The notes: a model not told the origin generated them from the letters alone. Shown: positions 16,810-24,631, numbered from the stretch's first letter. The stretch is DNA of 26,592 nt from Aliterella sp. RAGGC_92 (GCA_030826005.1 JAPJOW010000015.1:3735-30326); one strand, 5' to 3'. Program-made: numbers and translations.

Positions 16810-17754
16810 TTAGCTATTTGGTAATAGGTTAGTTGCGATCGCACCTAGTATTGCTATCCCAAATGCTAGTCTGTACCAAACAAATACCCAAGTGTTTTGA
16901 GTTTGCAAAAAGCGCAGCAACCAGGCGATCGCTAAATAAGAAAATATGGCGGCAGAAATTACGCCCACAACCATTGTAACTATGCCATCGTTGCTTATTC
17001 CGGTTTCTAATGCTCCTTTTAGCTCTACAAGTCCGGCTAAAGTAATGGCTGGGATGCCTAAAAGAAAAGAAAATCGAGCGGCGGCGGCTCTTTCTAAACC
17101 CATAAATAATCCCGCCGTTAAAGTCGATCCAGAACGCGATACACCGGGAATTAAAGCTATAGCTTGAGCAAGTCCCATGAGTATACCGTCCGCGATCGTC
17201 AGGTGTTCAAAGTTGCGTTTGCGTTTGCCTATTTGTTCGGCAAGTCCTAATAACAGCGACATTACTATAGAGGCGATCGCGATCGCTCCTAAACTCCTTA
17301 TAGGTGAATTATCAAAATCTGGGATGAAGGTTTTTATTAATAGTCCAAAAAATACGATTGGTATAGTTCCCAGCGCAATTCCTATCGCTAGGCGCAAGTC
17401 ATAGGATTTATAATTTTTTTGCTTAATTGCGGTAATTGCCCCAATAGTAATTTGAGTTAAATCGCTCCAAAAATACCACAATACCGCCGCTATGCTTCCT
17501 AACTGAATTACCGCCGTAAATGCTACGCCCGGATCTCCCCAGCCTAAGACGACAGGAATTACTTTGAGGTGAGCGGTGCTACTAATTGGTAAAAATTCTG
17601 TAAGTCCCTGCACCATCCCCAGAATAATTGCTTGAAAAATATTTGGCTGTGTCGTAGTTGGCACTGGGGTTGTTTGACTAAATGCTTTTACGGGTACTGC
17701 AATAACTGCAATGGCGCTACAAAGAGCGAGAATTCGATATTTTGCTGAAAACAT
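16810..17754 (-). CDS. uppP: Undecaprenyl-diphosphatase UppP (BacA)
   Basis: Dephosphorylates undecaprenyl diphosphate to recycle the lipid carrier for peptidoglycan and surface glycans; integral membrane protein. 314 aa. The catalytic signatures are both present: QGLTEFLPISSTAHL (49-63, with the Glu and the Ser-rich turn) and PGVSRSGST (203-211, with the active Arg). Several hydrophobic helices cover the rest. Compared with the roughly 270-aa E. coli protein it has an N-terminal extension of about 35 residues containing a hydrophobic segment (ILALCSAIAVIAVPVKAFS) that looks like a signal peptide or extra helix. It leads the four-gene minus-strand run. Confidence 0.95.
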   Translation of the reverse strand: MFSAKYRILALCSAIAVIAVPVKAFSQTTPVPTTTQPNIFQAIILGMVQGLTEFLPISSTAHLKVIPVVLGWGDPGVAFTAVIQLGSIAAVLWYFWSDLTQITIGAITAIKQKNYKSYDLRLAIGIALGTIPIVFFGLLIKTFIPDFDNSPIRSLGAIAIASIVMSLLLGLAEQIGKRKRNFEHLTIADGILMGLAQAIALIPGVSRSGSTLTAGLFMGLERAAAARFSFLLGIPAITLAGLVELKGALETGISNDGIVTMVVGVISAAIFSYLAIAWLLRFLQTQNTWVFVWYRLAFGIAILGAIATNLLPNS

Positions 17755-17862
17755 AAGTTGTTTTTTTGTAATGCGATCGCAGTTTCCCCTAAAGTTACAC
17801 TTTTGCCAACTTCCGTCAAATCTGTGATAAATTCCTTTCCCTCGGTATTCTTTAATAATTAA

Positions 17863-17949
17863 GGTATTATTAATATGCCCCCCCAGGGCATCGATCTTAT
17901 GCTATCGTTAAGTAAGATTAAGTAAAGTAAATAATATTAATATAGTACC
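17863..17949. repeat. Imperfect inverted repeat with central GC hairpin upstream of the DUF3120 gene
   Basis: GGTATTATTAATAT (17863-17876) is mirrored by ATATTAATATAGTACC (17934-17949) with small mismatches, just before the proposed start of the next gene. Between them lies the hairpin ATGCCC-CCCCA-GGGCAT (17875-17891), followed by an AAGTAAGATTAAGTAAAG direct-repeat tract. It could be an operator, a leader structure or a small mobile remnant. Sequence alone does not decide. Confidence 0.45.
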
Positions 17950-18684
17950 TTGGTTAACCAAACATTGCCCCCTTACAGCGTCGCAACTTCCGCGCTGGCT
18001 ACCACCGAGCCGCCGAGAGTTAGCAATATAAATATTTCCTGGCAAGTTGGTTTTCGGCAAGCCTGGTTAATATTTGGAGCGGCGGTTTTTTTAGTTACCG
18101 TACCCGTATTTATAGAAGCGCCTTTAGTGCGGACTTTGCCCTGGTTGAGTTTGGTACTGACGGCGGGGTGGGTGTGGCTAAGTTATAAGTTGATGGAAAA
18201 ACCCAAAACATATATTTGGGGAGACTTATTACTAGGTTTTAGTTGGAGTTGGCTGGCAGGTTCAGTTTACTGGGGCTGGATGCGCTGGGAGCCGTTGTTA
18301 CACTTACCTATAGAGGCGATCGCCTTGCCTTTTGCGATCGTTTGTTTAAAGCGCGGCTGGGGGAAGGTAGGCAACTATTTTTATCTGGGTTCTTTATTGG
18401 GAACTGTATTAACAGATATATATTTTTGGTTAGTCGATCTGATTCCTTACTGGCGGCAAATAATGCTCGATCCAGAATCAACCCCAGCAATTTTACATAG
18501 CGCTTTAGGGCAAGTTCAAACACCCTGGGGGCAGGGTTTAGCCATAATTCTCGCTACGGTATTATTAGTTTGCGGTACATTACCTTTACTTTCAAGGCAA
18601 CTGCACTGGTGGGCCTTTGGGGGAGCGGTATTGAGTACGATTTTAGTAGATAGCTTATTTTTAGTAGCGGCGATCGCTGCTTAA
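17950..18684 (+). CDS. DUF3120 family membrane protein
   Basis: Up to 244 aa with several hydrophobic helices: about 33-53 (AWLIFGAAVFLVTVPVFIEA), 62-78, 92-110, 118-135, 143-162 and 198-240. Conserved blocks include FIEAPLVRTLPWLSL, WGDLLLGFSWSWLAGSVYWGW, EAIALPFAIVCLKR and SLLGTVLTDIYFWLVDLIP. I recognise the pattern as DUF3120, a family found in cyanobacteria and of unknown function. The start is uncertain: there is no in-frame ATG before residue 82, and no clear ribosome-binding site precedes the TTG at 17950. A start a few codons later is also possible. Divergent from uppP across 195 bp. Confidence 0.8.
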   Translation: MVNQTLPPYSVATSALATTEPPRVSNINISWQVGFRQAWLIFGAAVFLVTVPVFIEAPLVRTLPWLSLVLTAGWVWLSYKLMEKPKTYIWGDLLLGFSWSWLAGSVYWGWMRWEPLLHLPIEAIALPFAIVCLKRGWGKVGNYFYLGSLLGTVLTDIYFWLVDLIPYWRQIMLDPESTPAILHSALGQVQTPWGQGLAIILATVLLVCGTLPLLSRQLHWWAFGGAVLSTILVDSLFLVAAIAA

Positions 18685-18768
18685 CGAGCGAAACTCTCGC
18701 AAAAGTTGGAATCGTGTATTGATTTATAAAAAATTTTGTTAGCCAACCTAGCCTGTTGAGCGCATTTA

Positions 18769-18822
18769 GCCCGCCTAGGGTTAAAACCCCAGGCTAATAG
18801 CTAAAGTCGGCTGAAGCCGACT
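18769..18822. repeat. Two-hairpin dispersed repeat between convergent genes
   Basis: CCCGCCTAGGG-TTAAAA-CCCCAGGC (about 18770-18794) folds into a stem. It is followed by AGTCGGCT-GA-AGCCGACT (18805-18822), a perfect 8-bp inverted repeat. After the second hairpin the plus strand reads AAAAGATTTTTT, so it may serve as the terminator of the DUF3120 gene. Both parts look like short repeats found many times in cyanobacterial genomes. The first part matches the hairpin at 6696-6719 in reverse complement. Confidence 0.65.
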
Positions 18823-18848
18823 AAAAGATTTTTTACACTTAAAAATGT

Positions 18849-20033
18849 TTATTTTTTCTTTTGCTTGCGCGTCTTGGCGCGTGCTGCTTCGCGGACTTGA
18901 TTATTGATTAAATAGCCAAATCCAGCTTTCTCCAAACGGTAGATAAAGTCTTCGTAACTGCTATCATTAGCTGTCGCTGTAGCCTCCAAGTTCCAGTTGT
19001 AGTTGGCAAGCTGACTGAGTAAGTAAACTCTACGAGTTTGAGCGGCTGATAGACGGTAAGTTTTGAGATATTCAATCTCGCCATTATCTCGAACGATCGC
19101 TTCCCCAATATGATTTTCTGCTCCTAACTGAAGATTAGTAATAAAACGCTGGAGTAAAAACGAGCCTGCACTATAAACTACTTGAGATTGCAATTCGCGC
19201 AACAATCCTTCTGCCATAAAGCCCTGAAAAGATGCCCAATCAGAGCGCATTTGAGTAACTGCTGCTCTTAGTTGAGACAAAGTTTGAATATTCGCCTCAT
19301 CTACAGACACATCCATCGGAAAAGCATTGGCATACAATAAGCCGTACTGATAAAGCAATTCGCCGTAAAAGTCTTCTATCAAACTATTGTGTAGCGCTCG
19401 ATAGTCTTCTGGGGTGGGAACGACAAAAGCGGAAGCAAGGGCTTCGGCGACAAATACTAATACTCCAACTTGGCGATCGTGAATTTCAAATACTCGCAGC
19501 GCGTCTTCTAAGCCAGAAATTGCTCTCCCAGCAACAGCAGTTTCCGAGCGCATACCTAGCCCGTAGGAAAGAGCGTAGCGCGAGTATTCGCTCCAAGCAA
19601 TATTTGGGCCGGAGAAAAACAGCGATAAAAAACCTTCCATTGCTAAATGCAAAGGTAGAAACCGCAACTGATTATCAGCTCCTCGCTTCGCCATTCGATG
19701 GGTAAGTCTAACACTAGCGCAGCCATAGTTTAAGCTTTTGCCATCCTGTTTAAGCAGTTGTCCGCCGAGGGTAGCTACCGAACTACCATCATTGCTCCAA
19801 GATAAGACTAAAGCATGAGGGACGTAGGAAACATATTTCATCCCGCGATCGCCTTTACTATCTAAAGAAACAATCGATAAATCTTCTTGGTAATTGCGAC
19901 GCATCAAACGCAAATCGTTACGCACTTGATGGCGTAAAAGCGGCACAATTCTCACCGCCCCCCAAACTTGAGAAGGAGCAATTTCTAAACCTTTAAGGTT
20001 TAGAGTATGTAATAAGCTGCTTTTGTTTGCCAT
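18849..20033 (-). CDS. ARPP-like protein, partner gene of the broken vWA gene
   Basis: 394 aa, intact. The opening LEIAPSQVWGAVRIVPLLR resembles ARPP-type domains seen in predicted conflict or RNA-repair neighbourhoods, probably ARPP-2; I cannot verify this here. Other visible blocks: SYVPHALVLSW, RFLPLHLAMEGFLSLFF, GLEDALRVFEIHDRQVGVLV and EALASAFVVPTPEDYRALH. No signal peptide or clear membrane helix is seen; the C-terminus is strongly basic (AKTRKQKKK). It starts 2 nt after the vWA stop, so the pair was one transcriptional unit. It keeps an unbroken frame although the upstream gene is wrecked, so either it has its own use or the disruption is recent. Biochemical role unknown. Confidence 0.7.
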   Translation of the reverse strand: MANKSSLLHTLNLKGLEIAPSQVWGAVRIVPLLRHQVRNDLRLMRRNYQEDLSIVSLDSKGDRGMKYVSYVPHALVLSWSNDGSSVATLGGQLLKQDGKSLNYGCASVRLTHRMAKRGADNQLRFLPLHLAMEGFLSLFFSGPNIAWSEYSRYALSYGLGMRSETAVAGRAISGLEDALRVFEIHDRQVGVLVFVAEALASAFVVPTPEDYRALHNSLIEDFYGELLYQYGLLYANAFPMDVSVDEANIQTLSQLRAAVTQMRSDWASFQGFMAEGLLRELQSQVVYSAGSFLLQRFITNLQLGAENHIGEAIVRDNGEIEYLKTYRLSAAQTRRVYLLSQLANYNWNLEATATANDSSYEDFIYRLEKAGFGYLINNQVREAARAKTRKQKKK

Positions 20034-20980
20034 GTTTAGGATTTCAACAAAAGTTGAACGCGCGTTGCAAGATAAGTTTCTAGCTCTGATAGGGGAGCTA
20101 TACCTTCGGCAAACCTAGCAAAACTCAGCATTGTCGGCAAATCTTCCGCCTCTCGCAATCCTACAGTGGGAATTATTGCGCTTAAATTTTTTAGAGAGAA
20201 GTTATCGGCATTAAATACTGGGTTGCAATAGACAATAGATGTAGTTAATTTTGGATCTAGTTTGCTACGATACACCCGTAACACCTCGGCTCCGCCGCAG
20301 GGCGGATCGTTTTCCCAGCCATCAGAGACAATTACTACTAATTGAGCATCCCATTCTAAGGCATCTAAAAGCGGCGTAGCTAAATCGGTTTGTCCGCGCG
20401 GGTGGAGTAATAAAGGCATTTCTACAGGTACAGTCCAAAAAGCGCGATACTCGTAAGCCGCAGCTTGAAGCAGATAATGCGCCGCCAAAGCTACCCCAAG
20501 CGGACGGCGGCGTTTTTCACTAGAACCAGAGCTAGAGTAGCTGCAATCTAACACCGCCGCAACTTTTCCTAACTTGCAAGGTACTTTAGCCAAAGTTAGC
20601 CGCGCTGACTGCTCTAAAATACCGTTTAAAAATTCAGCTTGCGATCGCCGCTTTTCCACACTCAAGGAAAGAATATACAGCGCCAAACGAGTTAAAGATA
20701 ACTTTTTCCAGTCAACGCTAAGATCGATTTTCTGGCGCTCGGCGGTCGATTGCAACCGTAGTTTTTCCCCTACTGTCAATTGTTCCTCAATCCGCTTTAA
20801 AAATATGTCGCTCTTAATTTTATGTTTAGCTGCCAAACCTTCGGCTACGGTAAAAGGCAGAGCGTAAATTGCCTCTGCTTGATAGTGCACTTGTCTAAAT
20901 TTCTCGAATAGTTCAGTATTATAAACTCGCTTTTGCCAATGACGAAACAAAAAACTACCCAGTTCGCCTGGTAGCTGTAA

Positions 20981-21130
20981 GTAAACTACCCCACAGCCTC
21001 GTTGCTGGGGGCTTTCAGCAGCCCTGATGTGGCAAGCCAGCACCGAGCCTCCGGGCAGGTTTACAAAAGCTGCCCCAACGATTGAAATCATTTTTGAACC
21101 ATTATCATCAGCATCGCAATGATTGCTACA
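20981..21130 (-). ncRNA. Predicted reRNA/omega-RNA region at the right end of the tnpB element
   Basis: In TnpB systems the guide RNA scaffold is encoded by the 3' end of tnpB and the right end of the element, with the guide read from the flank. Here that would cover the RE hairpin (20989-21011), a possible upstream stem around GCCCGGAGGCTCGGTGCTGGC, and end at the GTAGTTTAC boundary. The first guide bases would be the vWA sequence TTACAGCTACCAGGCG. The position is inferred from the family, and the 5' end is arbitrary. Confidence 0.35.
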
Positions 21131-22171
21131 ATGCCCACACTTAAAGACTTTTCCCGAACGGTAGGACTTGCCGCGTACAGGATGAATGTGCAAGCACGCA
21201 GCGCACGTTTAAGAAGTGTATGCCGGATTAACTGCAATCAATTCAACGCCATATTTCAAGCTTTTGTAGCTCAGAAACATTCGGAGTTGGAAAAATGCCC
21301 AACTGTTGCTACGCCTACGTTCAGTCTTGTTTCTTGGTTTAGTATTGGTGCGTTCTCTGATGCCCGTAAGGTCTTCAATGGCAATGATGGCATTGTTTTG
21401 GAGTGCCGACAGAACAATCATTTTACTGATGCTATGGTTCAGCCATGTTTGGTATCTTTTTTCGCGTCCCGACAGCCGTTGCAAAATCTGTTTCGCCCTG
21501 CGACGAGTAGACCTTGTGCCTTTCGAGCTTTTCTTCTGAAGACTTGTCCGAACGAGCACAAATTTATCGCGCTTGTCGGTTATTTGTTTTCCATCCCACT
21601 TATCCCCATACGATGTAACAGCGATGTCTCGTCTACCGAAATCTACACCAATTACCTTATTCGATTCAACTGGCTTTACTACTTCATCTTTAACTTGAAT
21701 ATGAATGTAAAACTTGCCGTCTCGGTGTTTACACAACTGCGCCGATGTTGGTTTTCTACCAGAGAGTTTTCCTCGTTGGTAATTGCCAGCATCTATTTTT
21801 ATATGCTCCCGACCGCCAATCAAAGTCAAACTGGCAGTCCAGTCTTTTTCTCTGAAGTCGAAAATCCGAGCATCATAATCGGCGCTGGTGGGCTTAAACG
21901 TTTGAACTGGCTTGCCTTTTTGCTTGGCAGTTTTACGGTTAGCTCCAACCCTAGCGCAAGCCCTGACCGCCAAATTAGCAGACAAGCCAAAATTAGATCG
22001 CAAGTCTTGATAAACCAGATTTTGAATAGTTGTCTTACTTGTTATCTGTGCCTTGACCTGGCTATTGGCATAGTTGCAACCATCCGCAAACGCTTTCAAA
22101 GTTGCTTCAATCATAGCCGCTTGAGAGAGAGTGGGGTTGAGCTTACAAACTATTGTCAGGACTTGATTCAT
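21122..22171 (-). pseudogene. tnpB: tnpB (RNA-guided nuclease of IS200/IS605 elements), nonsense-mutated
   Basis: ATG at 22169-22171, with AGAGG upstream. N-terminal domain, then RuvC-I GVDFGRRDIAVTS (D177) and RuvC-II IAIEDLTGI (E266). The frame stops with TAA at 21209-21211 right after AVNPAYTS. In the family the next residues are QTC, so a single C-to-T change (CAA to TAA at codon 321) explains the stop. The downstream frame continues in phase with the zinc ribbon (TCAAC...KCGHC) and the RuvC-III block CDADDNGS (D355). The 320-aa product lacks the ribbon and RuvC-III and should be inactive. No further stop ends the gene within the element; the frame runs on into the vWA sequence, so the end given here marks only the last recognisable RuvC-III region. 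Confidence 0.85.
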
Positions 22172-22619
22172 ACCTCTGATTATATCACAAGTGACAGGCA
22201 GTTTTAACTGCCAATTGCGTTCCTCCCCACGTTTGAAAACGGGGGCTTCCCGCTCGTGTCATGGTGATTAATTCCCACAGCCAAAGTTCGCGCGTACAGC
22301 AAGCGGTAATTGCCAAGAATATAGTCATGCAAAAAATCTATCGATACTTGCTGCCCGTAAGCATCATCATAAAACTCTTTTTGTCCCGTGCAGGATAGGC
22401 AGGCATTAATAAACATGACCAAATCTTCCCGCGCTACCTGCTCTAAGCGACTATTCCAGCTAACCACAAGCTCGTAAATTTTTTAATTTGGACTGTTTGG
22501 GGAATGGCAGCACGACTAGCTATAACAGCTTCATAAACTGGGTTCGGAAATCGCACCAGAGTCCCGCAAACAGCTTGCTCAACGTTAACACGATTTAGAT
22601 TTGCTTCGCCAATACTGTC

Positions 22620-23318
22620 TTACTTTGCAAGTCCGTGTTCTAAAGCAAAACGCACTAATTCGGTGCGGCTATTTGTCCCTGTTTTACTAAATAAACGGCT
22701 GACATACTTTTCGACATTGCGGACGCTAGTTTGCAAGCGGCGGGCAATTTCTTTATTCATTAATCCTGTTGTCACTAAATCAAGTACGCTTTGTTCTCTA
22801 GGGGTAAGGTCGATTTTAAATGGGGTGGGACTTTGAGCAATTGCATTTTTTTGCGTCAAAATCGCCTTAATTTGGGCTATTTGATTTGCTAAATCGGCAA
22901 TATCTGGAATTTCGCCATTTTCGGTAGTCGGAGTTGCGGCGACGCGGCGCTCTAGTAAGTTTTCGACAATAGCTACTAATTCATCAGGATCGAAAGGCTT
23001 AGATAAATAAGCATCGCACCTTGCTTGATAACCTTGAATGCGATCGCCTGTCATGCCTTTAGCCGTTAAAAATATCACCGGAAGCGCTTTAAAGCGAGGA
23101 TCGTCGCGTAATTGCTTGAGAAACTGGTAGCCATCTACCTGCGGCATCATAATGTCAGAGATTACTAAGTCTGGGGTATTTTGCTGAATTAATTCCCACC
23201 CCTCACGAGCAGAACTCGCCACTTGAACGCTAAAACCGCTTTCGGTTAAATAGTCTTTGACAGCTTCGCGCAATCCTGGCTCATCATCTACTAATAATAA
23301 TTGTGCTGACGACATCAA
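22620..23318 (-). CDS. Response regulator, receiver plus LuxR/NarL-type HTH
   Basis: 232 aa. Receiver domain 1-125 with the acidic pair DDE (11-13), phospho-acceptor D55 in LVISDIMMP, the switch Thr in FLTAKG, and K107 in LSKPFD. After a linker (about 125-165, with an isoleucine-rich helix IADLANQIAQIKAIL), the LuxR-type HTH LTPREQSVLDLVTTGLMNKEIARRLQTSVRNVEKYV occupies about 170-230; its central part matches the DNA-recognition helix. No histidine kinase gene is adjacent, so the cognate partner is unknown. The proposed MM start has a second Met one codon in. Upstream lies a 252-bp non-coding gap; downstream the broken vWA gene begins immediately after the stop. Confidence 0.92.
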   Translation of the reverse strand: MMSSAQLLLVDDEPGLREAVKDYLTESGFSVQVASSAREGWELIQQNTPDLVISDIMMPQVDGYQFLKQLRDDPRFKALPVIFLTAKGMTGDRIQGYQARCDAYLSKPFDPDELVAIVENLLERRVAATPTTENGEIPDIADLANQIAQIKAILTQKNAIAQSPTPFKIDLTPREQSVLDLVTTGLMNKEIARRLQTSVRNVEKYVSRLFSKTGTNSRTELVRFALEHGLAK

Positions 23319-23498
23319 TAGGTTTCCTCTAAAATATTTTTTAATTTAACGAAAGTTGGCAAGTAGTTGCGATCGCTAGGATCTTTTAACAGTGTTTCTG
23401 TTGACAGCAAATGCTTTATATCTCCATTTTTTAGATGCTAACAAGATAGCTTGGGATAGCAAATTAGATCGTACCTCCTCAAATATCCTCTAAGGTTC

Positions 23499-23522
23499 AA
23501 AACTATTGACTATAATAGTTTT
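23499..23522. repeat. AT-rich inverted repeat downstream of rfbB
   Basis: AAAACTAT (23499-23506) and ATAGTTTT (23515-23522) form an 8-bp AT stem with an 8-nt loop, 49 nt beyond the rfbB stop on its strand. The plus strand shows a T-run here. The stem is weak, so a terminator role is only possible. A TATAAT within it has no matching -35 element on the plus strand. Nothing else is recognisable in the 252-bp gap 23319-23570 apart from a GCGATCGC site. Confidence 0.3.
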
Positions 23523-23570
23523 TGCTATATCTCATCAATCTGCGGTAGCAATTTTTAAGTCAATTTATTT

Positions 23571-24626
23571 TTATCGCAGCGCTGCCCACCAATCACGATT
23601 AGCAAGATACCATTGGACAGTTAGGCGCAAACCTTCTTGTATAGTTGTTTTCGGTGTCCAACCTAGTTGAGTTTTGATTTTACTTGCGTTAGTTGCGTAT
23701 CTAAAATCGTGTCCTGGGCGATCTTTAACATAGGTAATTAATTGATTACTAGGATTTACAGGTATTGTTGTCAATTCATCCATTAACGCACATATTTTGT
23801 TAACCAAATCAATATTTGTAATTTCGTTATTGCCACCAATATTATAAGTTTCGCCTGGTTGACCGCGACTAATTACCGCATCTATTGCCGTACAATTATC
23901 GCCGACATAAAGCCAATCGCGGATATTTTGCCCATCGCCATAAATAGGCAAACTTTTAACTTGCAAAATATTGATACAAATTAAAGGAATTAACTTTTCA
24001 GGATATTGAAATGCTCCATAATTATTAGAGCAATTAGTAATAATTGCTGGCAATCCGTAGGTATGAAAATAGGCTCTTACTAAGTGGTCGCTACCCGCTT
24101 TAGCCGCAGAATAAGGACTATTTGGAGCATAAGCCGTAGTTTCTGTAAAAGCTGGCTCGGTGAGGCTCAAACTGCCATAAACTTCATCGGTAGAAATATG
24201 TAAAAATAAGGCGTTGTTTGCATTTTTTACCTCTAAATATTGACGAAAAGCCTCTAATAAGGTAAAAGTTCCAACTAAATTAGTTTGAATAAAAGACGCA
24301 GGTTGAAGAATAGAGCGATCGACATGAGATTCTGCCGCAAAGTGTACGATAATTTCAATATTTTCCGATATTAGTAACTTATCGACAAGAGCGCGATCGC
24401 ATATATTCCCCTGCACAAAACAAAAATTTGGATTTTCTGCCAAAGTTTGTAAGTTTTGCAAGTTTCCAGCATAAGTTAGCGCATCTAAAACAACAACGCG
24501 ATCGCCCGGATAAGTAGCGCACCAATAGCGCACAAAATTTGCACCAATAAATCCCGCTCCGCCAGTTACCAACAACCTACGTGGTTGATAATTATTTTCT
24601 TGACAATTTGTTACTGGTTCGTTCAC
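23571..24626 (-). CDS. rfbB: dTDP-glucose 4,6-dehydratase
   Basis: Converts dTDP-D-glucose to dTDP-4-keto-6-deoxy-D-glucose, an early step to dTDP-rhamnose and other deoxysugars of surface polysaccharides; NAD-dependent extended SDR, cytoplasmic. 351 aa, the family's length. Rossmann motif TGGAGFIG (21-28), HFAAESHVDRS, the STDEVYG signature (145-151, with catalytic D147 and E148), YSAAK (Y172, K176), and NNYGAFQYPEKLIPL. RDWLYVGDNC and YNIGG complete the family pattern. The only suitable start is GTG at 24624-24626, because an in-frame stop lies just upstream and no ATG follows before the Rossmann fold. It lies 5 nt after the TonB-like gene. The other rml genes are not in this window. Confidence 0.95.
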   Translation of the reverse strand: MNEPVTNCQENNYQPRRLLVTGGAGFIGANFVRYWCATYPGDRVVVLDALTYAGNLQNLQTLAENPNFCFVQGNICDRALVDKLLISENIEIIVHFAAESHVDRSILQPASFIQTNLVGTFTLLEAFRQYLEVKNANNALFLHISTDEVYGSLSLTEPAFTETTAYAPNSPYSAAKAGSDHLVRAYFHTYGLPAIITNCSNNYGAFQYPEKLIPLICINILQVKSLPIYGDGQNIRDWLYVGDNCTAIDAVISRGQPGETYNIGGNNEITNIDLVNKICALMDELTTIPVNPSNQLITYVKDRPGHDFRYATNASKIKTQLGWTPKTTIQEGLRLTVQWYLANRDWWAALR

Positions 24627-24631
24627 CTTCT

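Larger units (their letters stand above)
20981..22257 (-). mobile_element. tnpB-only IS200/IS605-superfamily element (IS1341-type), 1277 bp
   Basis: The boundaries come from the interrupted host gene: left flank (minus strand) ...CACCATGAC | ACGAGCGGGAAGCCCCC, right flank GTGGGGTAGTTTAC | TTACAGCTACC. Both flanks end in AC, so the true edges may shift by up to 2 nt. Subterminal hairpins of the same design sit at both ends: 22225-22245 (CCCCAC-GTTT/AAAC-GGGGG) and 20989-21011 (CCCC-AC-AGC/GCT-GGGGG). There are no inverted terminal repeats or target duplication, as expected for this superfamily. No tnpA is present, so mobility would need help in trans. Confidence 0.85.
20036..22619 (-). pseudogene. 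vWA-domain gene (Ro60-like vWA), split by a tnpB element and frameshifted
   Basis: Three pieces on the minus strand. 22619-about 22467 encodes ANLNRVNVEQAVCGTLVRF and PNPVYEAVIASRAAIPQTVQ directly after the response-regulator stop, without an ATG, GTG or TTG start. About 22467-22258, one base out of phase, encodes WNSRLEQVAREDLVMFINAC through LYARTLAVGINHHD. 20980-20036 encodes LQLPGELGSFLFRHWQ onward with a vWA domain: DCSYS MIDAS (DxSxS), RGQTDLATP for the MIDAS Thr, and IVSDGWEND. Removing the element joins GAC to TTA at codon boundaries in frame (NHHD-LQLPGEL), although loss of a middle segment cannot be excluded. The last part resembles the C-terminal vWA of Ro60/TROVE proteins. The reconstructed product would be about 435 aa. 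A chimeric 385-aa frame (20036-21193) still joins the TnpB tail to the vWA part. Confidence 0.85.

Noticed and set aside
21119..22207. 362-aa plus-strand reading frame opposite tnpB
   Set aside because: The minus strand carries clear TnpB motifs; the plus-strand product shows no family features and is a shadow.
22464..22472. Programmed ribosomal frameshift in the vWA gene
   Set aside because: There is no clear slippery heptamer with a downstream structure, and the gene is also interrupted by an insertion, so simple decay is more likely.
23511..23516. TATAAT box as a plus-strand promoter
   Set aside because: There is no matching -35 element and no gene downstream on that strand; it lies within an AT-rich inverted repeat.
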